This document shows, piece by piece, positions 1-6,328 of a stretch of DNA of 9,365 nt. Source of the DNA: Acidobacteriota bacterium (GTDB taxonomy: Bacteria; Acidobacteriota; Terriglobia; Terriglobales; Acidobacteriaceae); assembly GCA_003224835.1 (NCBI GenBank), contig QHZX01000305.1:1-9365 (forward strand), given 5' to 3'. Within the stretch, counting starts at the first letter, position 1. Every line of letters begins with the position of its first letter. The notes beneath the pieces are model-generated. The model made no database searches. It was not told the DNA's origin and was given only the letters and a program-made list of their open reading frames with translations. The position numbers were made by a program, and so were the translations under genes.

Positions 1-72
1 GATATCAGAACACGCAATCAGTCCGCCAACAGAGGTCGCAAGGAGTAGAAGGAATGCAAGCCGAGAGTTCAT
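1..72 (-). CDS. Start of a predicted lipoprotein, cut by the left window edge
   Basis: Only the first 24 codons are visible. They read as a short polar start (MNSR), a hydrophobic core rich in Leu and Ala, and a lipobox LIAC with the Cys at residue 21. This is a classic lipoprotein signal peptide, so the mature protein should be anchored to a membrane on the periplasmic side. The ATG (72-70) shares four bases with the TGA stop of the upstream ctaG (ATGA overlap), which argues that it is a real, translationally coupled member of the oxidase operon. Its function cannot be read from this fragment. A cytochrome c or a copper-delivery lipoprotein such as an Sco homologue would fit the setting, but that is only a guess. 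Confidence 0.62.
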   Translation of the reverse strand, partial: MNSRLAFLLLLATSVGGLIACSDI

Positions 73-1004
73 TCCGCTGCTCCTTGGGAAGCGCGAATCA
101 GGGCCGCGGTTTGCGTGTACTCCCACCGCATTTGAGAGTGCGTGATCCACTTGCCAAGCAAAATCAGAGCAACAACCGTCAACAGAGTTCCCGCGGGTAC
201 CCACATAATCAGTCCGCCGAGTTGCTGGTCCTGAATGGCGCTGAAATGCCACAGAGGCGCCGTGTTTGTATACGGGGCATACCACACCTGAGGCGAGAAC
301 GTGAGCCATGCGCCTAGGACTGAGGTGTGAATGGCAGTCGTAAATACGTACAGAATGGCGCCTCCATACCCAAGCCGGCCGGCATGGTTGTGAAACAAAG
401 CCCACCAGAACAGAACCGCCGTTCCAAGAAAGCTCAAGTGTTGCGCGGCATGCACCAGATCGCTATCGAGAGCCGCGACGAACAGACGAGGCGCATGCCA
501 TACCCATAACGCGATTGCAGACAAGAACCAGGCTGCGATAGGAGCCGAAATCATTAGCCATGTACGCCTGATGAAACTTAGCCGTGCTATGCCGGCAATT
601 GGCGCTCGCCAACCTTCGGGTAGAGCCCACAAAAACGGCGCCGCGGGCCGGCTCAGAACCAGCAGGGGCGCGGAGATCAGCATCAGGATTTCGTGCTGAG
701 TCATGTGCACCCAAAACAGCTGCTCACTGATCTCGTGTATCGGGGAATCGAGCGCCAGTAGCAGCGAGAGCCATCCGGCAACAAAGAATGCGACTGGAAG
801 ATTCTGCATGCGCTGGCTTCTGCGCTGTATTCGAAAAATTCCCACGGCATAAAGAAGAGCCGCTGCGAGCAGAGGAAAAATAATGTAGGGAGGCCAAGTC
901 CAGCTGGAGGATGTGACAGACAGTTCGCGGGAGTCTGCCCACAGCAAAGGAGTGACTGCGACCATTCCTATGGCGACAATAGCGAATGTTGCTCGCCATC
1001 TCAT
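69..1004 (-). CDS. ctaG: Cytochrome c oxidase assembly protein, caa3_CtaG family
   Basis: Integral membrane protein of 311 residues, the usual size for the CtaG family first described with Bacillus caa3 oxidase; it is unrelated to the Cox11-type protein that is also called CtaG. Members are needed for assembly of active oxidase, probably through copper handling. There is an N-terminal hydrophobic segment (about 6-22) and six or so further membrane segments. Conserved family features are visible: SPIHEISEQLFWVHMTQH at 87-104 with H100 and H104, WHAPRLF from 169 with H170, then H185 and H189, and DQQLGGLIMWVP at 259-270. The His-rich helices are consistent with metal binding (inference). The start lies one base after the stop of the preceding small membrane-protein gene and has no clear Shine-Dalgarno, so coupling is likely. 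Its stop overlaps the next gene. Confidence 0.93.
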   Translation of the reverse strand: MRWRATFAIVAIGMVAVTPLLWADSRELSVTSSSWTWPPYIIFPLLAAALLYAVGIFRIQRRSQRMQNLPVAFFVAGWLSLLLALDSPIHEISEQLFWVHMTQHEILMLISAPLLVLSRPAAPFLWALPEGWRAPIAGIARLSFIRRTWLMISAPIAAWFLSAIALWVWHAPRLFVAALDSDLVHAAQHLSFLGTAVLFWWALFHNHAGRLGYGGAILYVFTTAIHTSVLGAWLTFSPQVWYAPYTNTAPLWHFSAIQDQQLGGLIMWVPAGTLLTVVALILLGKWITHSQMRWEYTQTAALIRASQGAAE

Positions 1005-1005
1005 G

Positions 1006-1377
1006 CTAATCGCACGGACTCAGGATCCAGCGTGGCACCGCACCCGCAATAATGACTACGGTGAAGGCCACGCTAAACACAATTCCAAACAGAATCTGAA
1101 AATAGGTACGATCAAGTGGCCGAGAGCCGTCCTTTGTAGCTTCGCGCGGCATCGTTCTATATGCGACGAATGCAGCCGCGAGGCCGGTTAGGGCGATCAA
1201 CGCACACACGATCGTTATTACGTGCAATACATAATGATGTCCAGTCGAGCAGGCATGCTGCGCCAGCACGTAGCCGAAACCGAGATCGCATGCCCAGGCG
1301 AGAGGACCTGCGCACATCGCCCACCACACGAATGCTGGTGCTTCTCCGCGCCTAACAGTTTGTTCGACCTCCGCCAT
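1006..1377 (-). CDS. Small three-helix membrane protein of the oxidase operon, function unknown
   Basis: A 123-residue protein starting MAEVEQTV. I chose the ATG at 1377, eight bases after the ctaE stop. The frame stays open further upstream, but that stretch lies inside ctaE and is not protein-like. Three hydrophobic helices are seen at about 16-40, 48-73 and 92-115. Helix 1 carries GPLAWACDLGFGY (24-36), followed by a His/Cys-rich loop, HACSTGHHYVLH (41-52). I recall small proteins with a similar W-A-x-x-L-x-x-x-Y pattern near oxidase genes, but cannot assign a named family. Its position between subunit III and ctaG suggests an accessory subunit (subunit IV-like) or an assembly helper; the His/Cys cluster could bind metal, which is speculation. 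No signal peptide is evident. Confidence 0.8.
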   Translation of the reverse strand: MAEVEQTVRRGEAPAFVWWAMCAGPLAWACDLGFGYVLAQHACSTGHHYVLHVITIVCALIALTGLAAAFVAYRTMPREATKDGSRPLDRTYFQILFGIVFSVAFTVVIIAGAVPRWILSPCD

Positions 1378-1385
1378 ATCACGCT

Positions 1386-1997
1386 CTACAAGAATCTTGT
1401 GGTTCCATAAATCAGGAAATCCACTAGCACCGCTGAGACCACGACGAAATACCAGTAATCCGAATTTATCGCCACGTCGGCGAGGCGCGTGCCTTCCATC
1501 TTTGGCGTGAAGCTCACCCCCAGAAGCGTCGCGGTCTCCAAAAACTCGGTAATCAAATGACCGGTATGCAGTCCAATTAGCGACCACACGATCGAGCCAT
1601 AAGCGTTCTCATACCAGCGACAATTCAAGTTCGCGAGTTCGAAGCCGCGCAGAACCATGTTTACGATTGCGAACACCGCCAGTCCCGCCAGGGCTAACTG
1701 GATCTTGCCGCGATTCCCGGTGGGCGCAACTTTCTGCGCGTACCGCGCGGGAATCAGGCTGAGCAGAAAAACAATGCCGTTGGCAATTCCATATCCCACA
1801 TTTGGAGGCGCTTGAATGGGCGGCCAGCTGCTAGTTCGTGTGCGCAGATAGAAATAGCTCGCGAACAGCAGGGCAAACATGGTGCCCTCGATCATCATGT
1901 AGAAGACATTCGCAAGCCAGGTGGTATTGCTGCGCCCGAAGGCGACACTCGGCAGATCAGAGACATCGAGAACCGGACGCTGCCTTACCGAGTCCAC
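1386..1997 (-). CDS. ctaE: Cytochrome c oxidase subunit III
   Basis: A 203-residue subunit III of the haem-copper oxidase, a membrane subunit without redox cofactors that stabilises subunit I and supports proton uptake. Family marks are the Glu in MMIEGTMF (E37), RGFE (117-120) and GLHTGHL (142-148, usually GLHxxHV). About five membrane helices are visible, the short version typical of bacterial A-type oxidases. The C-terminal signature is altered: where the family normally shows a His and an Asp in YWHFVDxVW, this protein has YWYFVVVSAVLVDF (181-194). The start is a GTG at 1997 that overlaps the end of ctaD by 13 bases. It is supported by GGAGGG just upstream and by good alignment of the N-terminus; no ATG of this frame fits better. 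Confidence 0.93.
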   Translation of the reverse strand: MDSVRQRPVLDVSDLPSVAFGRSNTTWLANVFYMMIEGTMFALLFASYFYLRTRTSSWPPIQAPPNVGYGIANGIVFLLSLIPARYAQKVAPTGNRGKIQLALAGLAVFAIVNMVLRGFELANLNCRWYENAYGSIVWSLIGLHTGHLITEFLETATLLGVSFTPKMEGTRLADVAINSDYWYFVVVSAVLVDFLIYGTTRFL

Positions 1998-3922
1998 GTG
2001 CCCTCCATTCGTGTTTCAAGTCTTGGCGCAGGAGAGTGTCCGCGCGGCCACAGCCATCCGATCAGCGTGATCACAACTGGAATCGCCCCATAGGCGATTC
2101 CCCATGAACTGAAAATCGACCAGATGAACGCGATGGAAACGGCAATCGAGGTGAGAAATGGCCAGATGCTTGGCCCCGGCAGTTCGTCCTTATGTTGCGG
2201 TTCGGAGTCGAGGCTGTTAGTGACCAGCACTTCAGGGATGTCATCGCGAACGCCGGTCACGATCGGCTGGTTGGGCAACGCATCCCACACCGCCTCGCGC
2301 CCGTTCACGGTCGGCAGCTCAAGAAAGTTGTAATGTGGAGGCGGGGAAGGAACGGCCCACTCCAGGCTTCCTGCCGCCCATGGGTTAGGTCCCGCCAAAC
2401 GCCCGGTCGCGCGGCTCTGGAAAAAATTTACCAGGAACACGATCACGCCCGCGACCATGATCAGAGCGCCGCCGCTGGCAAGCATGTTCAGCCCGCCCCA
2501 ATGCATTTCTGGCGTGTAGGTGTAAACCCGTCGCGGCATGCCTCGTAGACCAAGGAAATGCATTGTAAAAAATGTGACGTTGAAGCCGATGAAAAAAAGC
2601 CAGAAGTGAAGCTTGCCCAGGAAGTCGTTCATCATCCGGCCGGTGATCTTCGGAATCCAAAAATATAGGCCCCCAAACATGGGGAATAAGGCGCCGCCAA
2701 TCAGCACGTAGTGGAAATGTGCGACTACGAAGAACGTGTCGTGGACCTGCCAGTCGACTGGCACCGACGCCAGCATCACACCCGATAATCCGCCGATCAG
2801 GAAGACAAAAAAGAAACCAAATACCCACAGCATTGGCAACTTGAGCTGCAGTCGTCCGTGCCATATCGTCGCCAGCCAGCAGTAGAACTGAACAGCAGTT
2901 GGAACCACGATCATGAGGCTCGCGGCAGTGAAAAAGCTTTCGCTCATCTGCGGCAGTCCCGTCGCGAACATGTGGTGGACCCACACGCCGAAGCCAAGAA
3001 AAGCGGTCGCCACGACCGATGTCACGATCGGGATGTAACCGAAAATGTGTCGTCGCGTGAAGACCGGCACCAATGTGGATACGATTGCGGTTCCCGGCAA
3101 AAAGATGATGTACACCTCTGGGTGACCGAAAAACCAGAACAGGTGCTGATAGAGCAAGACATCGCCGCCTACAGACGGATTAAAGAACTGTGTGTTGATG
3201 GTCCGATCCATCAGCAGCATGGAACTGACGACCATCACTGCCGGCATAGCAAAGATCACGGCCATCGAGATGACGAGCTTTTCCCAAAGAATGATCGGCA
3301 TGCGGTTGAGAGTCATGCCGGGGGCGCGCTGGCGCAGGATGGTGGTCGCAATGCAGATCGCTACTCCGAGAGCCGACACTTCGGTGAACGTAATCATCTG
3401 CGCCCAAAAATCCGAGCGCTTACCCGGCGTGAACTCGGGGCCAGAAAGCGGAACGTAACTGAACCAGCCGGCGTCGGCCCCGGTTTTCAGCAGCAGTCCG
3501 ACCCAGAGCAGTAGGCCGCCAACCACATAGAGGTAGTAACTAAAGGCATTCAGGCGCGGGAAGGCGATGTTGCGCGTACCACAGATCAGCGGAACCAGGT
3601 AAACACCAAATCCCTGAAACATCATGGGGACGGCAAACAGGAAAATCATCGTGCTGCCGTGGACAGTGAAAACCTGATTGTAGAGGTCGGGGCCGAGTAC
3701 GCCATTTTCGGGCCGCGAAAGCTGAAGCCGCATCATCGCAGCCAGCACGCCACCCAACAGAAAGAAGATGAACGACGTCACCATGAAGCGCACGCCGATC
3801 GCAGTATGATGCACATTCATGAACCATCCCCAGAAGCCGCGCGGTTGGGCCCAGGTCCGCGCCAGGCGCAGTTCAGCGTTGCCCTGGGGGATGACGATTT
3901 GTTCGCTGAGTGCCATGTTCAT
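1985..3922 (-). CDS. ctaD: Cytochrome c oxidase subunit I, haem-copper catalytic subunit, with variant proton channels
   Basis: A 645-residue catalytic subunit that reduces O2 to water at a haem a3/CuB centre. All metal ligands are present: H88 and H404 for haem a, H402 for haem a3, and H267, H316 and H317 for CuB, with the cross-linked Tyr as Y271 in GHPEVY. E269 of the same motif is the D-channel terminal Glu, placing it in the A1 type. Twelve core helices run to about residue 500. A C-terminal extension (about 510-645) adds two more hydrophobic helices (587-604 and 608-626). Oddities against the Rhodobacter/Paracoccus pattern: the channel-mouth Asp in APDMAFPR is Asn here (N118 in GTRNIAFPR), the nearby Asn of GFGNY is V107, and the K-channel Lys of VPTGIK is Q345 in VPTAVQ; T342 and N125 are kept. 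Its ATG overlaps the ctaC stop (ATGA). A second ATG two codons later is an alternative start. Confidence 0.98.
   Translation of the reverse strand: MNMALSEQIVIPQGNAELRLARTWAQPRGFWGWFMNVHHTAIGVRFMVTSFIFFLLGGVLAAMMRLQLSRPENGVLGPDLYNQVFTVHGSTMIFLFAVPMMFQGFGVYLVPLICGTRNIAFPRLNAFSYYLYVVGGLLLWVGLLLKTGADAGWFSYVPLSGPEFTPGKRSDFWAQMITFTEVSALGVAICIATTILRQRAPGMTLNRMPIILWEKLVISMAVIFAMPAVMVVSSMLLMDRTINTQFFNPSVGGDVLLYQHLFWFFGHPEVYIIFLPGTAIVSTLVPVFTRRHIFGYIPIVTSVVATAFLGFGVWVHHMFATGLPQMSESFFTAASLMIVVPTAVQFYCWLATIWHGRLQLKLPMLWVFGFFFVFLIGGLSGVMLASVPVDWQVHDTFFVVAHFHYVLIGGALFPMFGGLYFWIPKITGRMMNDFLGKLHFWLFFIGFNVTFFTMHFLGLRGMPRRVYTYTPEMHWGGLNMLASGGALIMVAGVIVFLVNFFQSRATGRLAGPNPWAAGSLEWAVPSPPPHYNFLELPTVNGREAVWDALPNQPIVTGVRDDIPEVLVTNSLDSEPQHKDELPGPSIWPFLTSIAVSIAFIWSIFSSWGIAYGAIPVVITLIGWLWPRGHSPAPRLETRMEGTWTR
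2001..2006 (-). promoter_or_regulatory. Shine-Dalgarno that selects the GTG start of ctaE
   Basis: The minus strand reads GGAGGG followed by CAC and then the GTG start at 1997-1995. The spacing is short (3-4 bases) but the match to the 16S tail is strong. The site lies inside the last codons of ctaD, so ribosomes can initiate ctaE before or while finishing ctaD. Confidence 0.6.
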
Positions 3923-4941
3923 TGCAACGTCTGCAGATACGTGATCAAAGCCTGAAGGTCATCTGGCTCAAGCAGATTTGGCGCCATATGGTTTCCAGGC
4001 TTGATTCGCTGCGGATCGATAATCCATCCCGCCAGCGCGCCGCGCGTATTCGGCAGAGTTTCGGCGGCGATCATTTGCCGGCTGCCAAGATGCGTCAGGT
4101 CAGGTCCCATTCGCGAGCCCGCGTCGGTCCCGCGAATCGTGTGGCACATGATGCAGGCATGCGTCGCGAATACTTGCTTTCCATGCGCCGCCTCGGGATC
4201 GGCCGGGTCCGCAGCGGGTTTCAGCTGCTGCTGCTCCCACTGCTTAAAAGTATTGTCATCTTCCGCGATGATGGAAAATCCCATGTGCGCGTGCTGTAGC
4301 CCACAAAATTCGGCACAACGGCCGGGGTAAGTTCCGGGTTTGTCGATCTGAATCCAGAATGCCGATGAATAGCCGGGCAGCAGATCGCGTTTGCCATTCA
4401 CGCTTGGAGCCCAGAAGCTGTGAATCACGTCGGCGGAACTGGTCAGAATTACGACTGGCCTGCCAACCGGAATGTGAATTTCATTTGCAGTCGTGATTGT
4501 CTGGTCAGCCTGAGGGCTCGGGTACTGAACTTCCCACCACCATTGATGCCCGGTGATCTGAATCGTGATCGGATTGGTGGAGGTCCGGCCTTCCACTTTC
4601 TTGCCTGTGATTACGCTCATGAACAGCACGGCAAACAACGTGAGAACCGTGATCGCGACCGCGGAACTCACCGCCCATGTCGCTCGCCGGTCGCCTTCAG
4701 GATCGCTCATGATGGGAAGCATTTCGGCTGCCTGTGTACGATTCCGAGCCGCAGCCCGAGCAAAGCCGGTAATCATCAAAATAAAGGCAACGAAGATGAT
4801 CCAGAAAATTACCCAGTAGAGCCACTCGATGTCGCTAGCCTGCGGCCCGGCGGGGTGAAGGCTGTTGTGCTCGCCGGTGAACTGCGCGAGAAAGAGCGCG
4901 ACGGCAGATCCCAATCCAGAAATCGGAGGAATCGGGTTCAT
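3919..4941 (-). CDS. ctaC: Cytochrome c oxidase subunit II fused to cytochrome c (caa3 type)
   Basis: A 340-residue electron-entry subunit. The N-terminal 35 residues include a weak hydrophobic segment, possibly a signal sequence. Two membrane helices follow (about 39-60 and 89-112). The periplasmic cupredoxin domain has the aromatic electron-entry patch GHQWWWEVQYP (131-141) and the complete CuA site: H174, C209, E211, C213, H217 and M220. A class I cytochrome c domain occupies the C-terminal 90 residues or so, with CIMCH (263-267) and a likely axial Met, M319, in NHMAPN. The Glu before the Trp at the start of helix 2, part of the K-channel entrance in Paracoccus and Rhodobacter (IExxW), is R86 here by tentative alignment. 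The gene overlaps the upstream cytochrome gene by ATGA, and GGGGAG eight bases before the ATG supports this start. Confidence 0.97.
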   Translation of the reverse strand: MNPIPPISGLGSAVALFLAQFTGEHNSLHPAGPQASDIEWLYWVIFWIIFVAFILMITGFARAAARNRTQAAEMLPIMSDPEGDRRATWAVSSAVAITVLTLFAVLFMSVITGKKVEGRTSTNPITIQITGHQWWWEVQYPSPQADQTITTANEIHIPVGRPVVILTSSADVIHSFWAPSVNGKRDLLPGYSSAFWIQIDKPGTYPGRCAEFCGLQHAHMGFSIIAEDDNTFKQWEQQQLKPAADPADPEAAHGKQVFATHACIMCHTIRGTDAGSRMGPDLTHLGSRQMIAAETLPNTRGALAGWIIDPQRIKPGNHMAPNLLEPDDLQALITYLQTLQ

Positions 4942-5486
4942 TTCTGCGGCTCCCCAGTAACTCCGACTGGCGTCTGTTTTGGCATCGATTGCTCGGGAGG
5001 TCTGACGTATAGCTGATCACTTCGCGAAGGTGCGACATCTTTCGGAAGCAAGCCGCTCATTGAGCGTACGTAGGCCGCAATTTCCCAGACCTGATATTGC
5101 GGAATGCGATTGCGGAACGAGGGCATTCCGTTTGGCCGGCCCTCCACGATGGTAGTGAAGATGTTCTGTGGCTGACTTCCGTACACCCAATAGTTGTCCA
5201 TCAGCGGCGGCCCGATTCCGCCGCCACCATTCGCGTGGCACCCTGAACAGTTGTACTGATTGAAGAGTCGCTTACCTTCTGATACGGCATAAGCGCTCTC
5301 TTCGTACATTGCGGGAGTCGGTGGCGTCGGTAGCGGATTTGCCCCAGGATTTAGTCCGCTGACCTGCGTTTCATTTACAACTTCGGATGCCGGCGGAGAT
5401 GGGCGCAGTTCGCGCTCTTCACGTTTGCACCCGGCGAGCACCAATGCACTGGCCAGTAAAATTGAAAGTGGAATGTAACCCCGCAT
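4938..5486 (-). CDS. Monohaem cytochrome c lipoprotein, probable electron carrier to the oxidase
   Basis: A 182-residue lipoprotein. The signal peptide ends in the lipobox LAGC with C20 as the lipidated residue. A Pro-rich linker (about 28-60) leads to one class I cytochrome c domain (about 64-145) with CSGCH (80-84), a Gly-rich GGGGIGPPL after the haem site, and a probable axial Met in GMPSF (M121). WEIAAYVRSM (134-143) forms the typical C-terminal helix. It lies between the XoxJ-type gene and ctaC, so it could fill the XoxG role of accepting electrons from the PQQ dehydrogenase and pass them to the haem c of subunit II, while tethered to the membrane (inference). Its stop and start overlap both neighbours (TGATG with the upstream gene, ATGA with ctaC). 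No xoxG symbol is given because sequence orthology cannot be shown by eye. Confidence 0.93.
   Translation of the reverse strand: MRGYIPLSILLASALVLAGCKREERELRPSPPASEVVNETQVSGLNPGANPLPTPPTPAMYEESAYAVSEGKRLFNQYNCSGCHANGGGGIGPPLMDNYWVYGSQPQNIFTTIVEGRPNGMPSFRNRIPQYQVWEIAAYVRSMSGLLPKDVAPSRSDQLYVRPPEQSMPKQTPVGVTGEPQK
4950..4955 (-). promoter_or_regulatory. Shine-Dalgarno of ctaC
   Basis: GGGGAG lies eight bases before the ATG at 4941, within the last codons of the upstream cytochrome gene. With the ATGA stop-start overlap it fixes the ctaC start. Confidence 0.6.
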
Positions 5487-6328
5487 CAGTGCCCACCTTC
5501 AGCCGACGGCGCCAACTCCAGTTGCGGGACACCGTACTGATCAAGAATTCGGCGAATATCAGAGCGGCGCCGCTGCAAAAAGTTATCCAATTCGTGCTGC
5601 AGCGCAGTATTGCCCTTTCGCACACCCATGGAAATTGAAAACGTAAACGGCAGGTTGGGAGGATCTACTTGGGGCGTGACCGGTGTCAGTTGCAGCGCGT
5701 TTCCGAACTTCCGTGCGTAAAATCCTGCCAGCGGCCCCCAGACAATGGCGGTATCTAATTGTCGCTTTGCAACCGCGCGAATAATCGAGTCCGCTTCATC
5801 TCCAGTGCTGTCGAAGGGGACGATTTCGTTCTGCAACCCGCGGCGAGCAAGGGCCGTTGCCGGCGGCGTGTAGTCCTCGTCGAGAGCTTGAATGCCGATC
5901 TTCAGCCGATGCAAGGACGGATCATCCAACGAGGCTAGCTTGAGACCATTGTCGCGGCGAGCTACAAAAACATAGCTCGACCGGTAATACGGAGTGGTTG
6001 TAAGCACAGCTCTGAAATTCGAGGGAATGCCGATCAGCAAGTCACAACGCCCCGCATTTAGAAAATCCCGGACAAAACCACGGCCCATGCGTTGCCATTC
6101 GTACTGGAGCTGAGCATGCAGATCGCGCGCGGCAAGCTCCGCGATTCGGTTCTCGAACCCCTGCTGCTTAGTGTTTGAGAACGGCAAGTTGTCAGGATCG
6201 GCACAAACGCGGAGATCGCGAGCATGGGCAAGTATCGGAAGCGTTGCAGCGATCAGCAGTGCGAACGCAGCGACTCGTGGCCGGACGGGTGAGGACGCCC
6301 GTCTCTTTTCAAGGAAGCGTGAACACAT
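5486..6328 (-). CDS. xoxJ: Quinoprotein dehydrogenase-associated periplasmic binding protein (MoxJ/XoxJ-like)
   Basis: A 280-residue periplasmic protein with the fold of ABC-transporter substrate-binding proteins, of the subfamily found beside PQQ alcohol dehydrogenases. XoxJ and MxaJ are thought to help activate or mature the dehydrogenase rather than import a solute. After a basic N-terminus, a hydrophobic signal segment (19-34) ends at AHA (34-36). The mature protein opens with LRVCADPDNLPFSN (39-52), the hallmark start of this subfamily. Further marks are GFENRIAELAARDL (57-70), QYEWQRMGRGFVRD (75-88), CDLLIGIP (95-102) and LTTTPYYRSSYVF (109-121). The frame is open 18 codons further upstream, but the ATG at 6328 has an excellent GGGAGG eight bases before it and gives a sensible signal peptide. 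It overlaps the dehydrogenase end by 20 bases. No ABC permease or ATPase gene lies nearby. Confidence 0.9.
   Translation of the reverse strand: MCSRFLEKRRASSPVRPRVAAFALLIAATLPILAHARDLRVCADPDNLPFSNTKQQGFENRIAELAARDLHAQLQYEWQRMGRGFVRDFLNAGRCDLLIGIPSNFRAVLTTTPYYRSSYVFVARRDNGLKLASLDDPSLHRLKIGIQALDEDYTPPATALARRGLQNEIVPFDSTGDEADSIIRAVAKRQLDTAIVWGPLAGFYARKFGNALQLTPVTPQVDPPNLPFTFSISMGVRKGNTALQHELDNFLQRRRSDIRRILDQYGVPQLELAPSAEGGH
5493..5499 (-). promoter_or_regulatory. Shine-Dalgarno of the cytochrome c lipoprotein gene
   Basis: AAGGTGG lies six bases before the ATG at 5486, inside the end of the xoxJ-like gene, and supports re-initiation at the TGATG junction. Confidence 0.6.

Noticed and set aside
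1378..1587. N-terminal extension of the small membrane protein into ctaE
   Set aside because: The extra 70 residues are a shadow of ctaE in another frame; the ATG at 1377, just after the ctaE stop, fits the operon spacing.
2858..3514. Long plus-strand open frame of 218 codons inside ctaD
   Set aside because: It is antisense to a strongly conserved catalytic subunit, its product is an Arg/His/Asp-rich sequence without domain features, and it arises from the codon bias of ctaD.
4420..5016. Plus-strand open frame of 198 codons across ctaC and the cytochrome gene
   Set aside because: It is antisense to two genes with clear CuA and haem c motifs, and it has no recognisable motif or ribosome-binding site.
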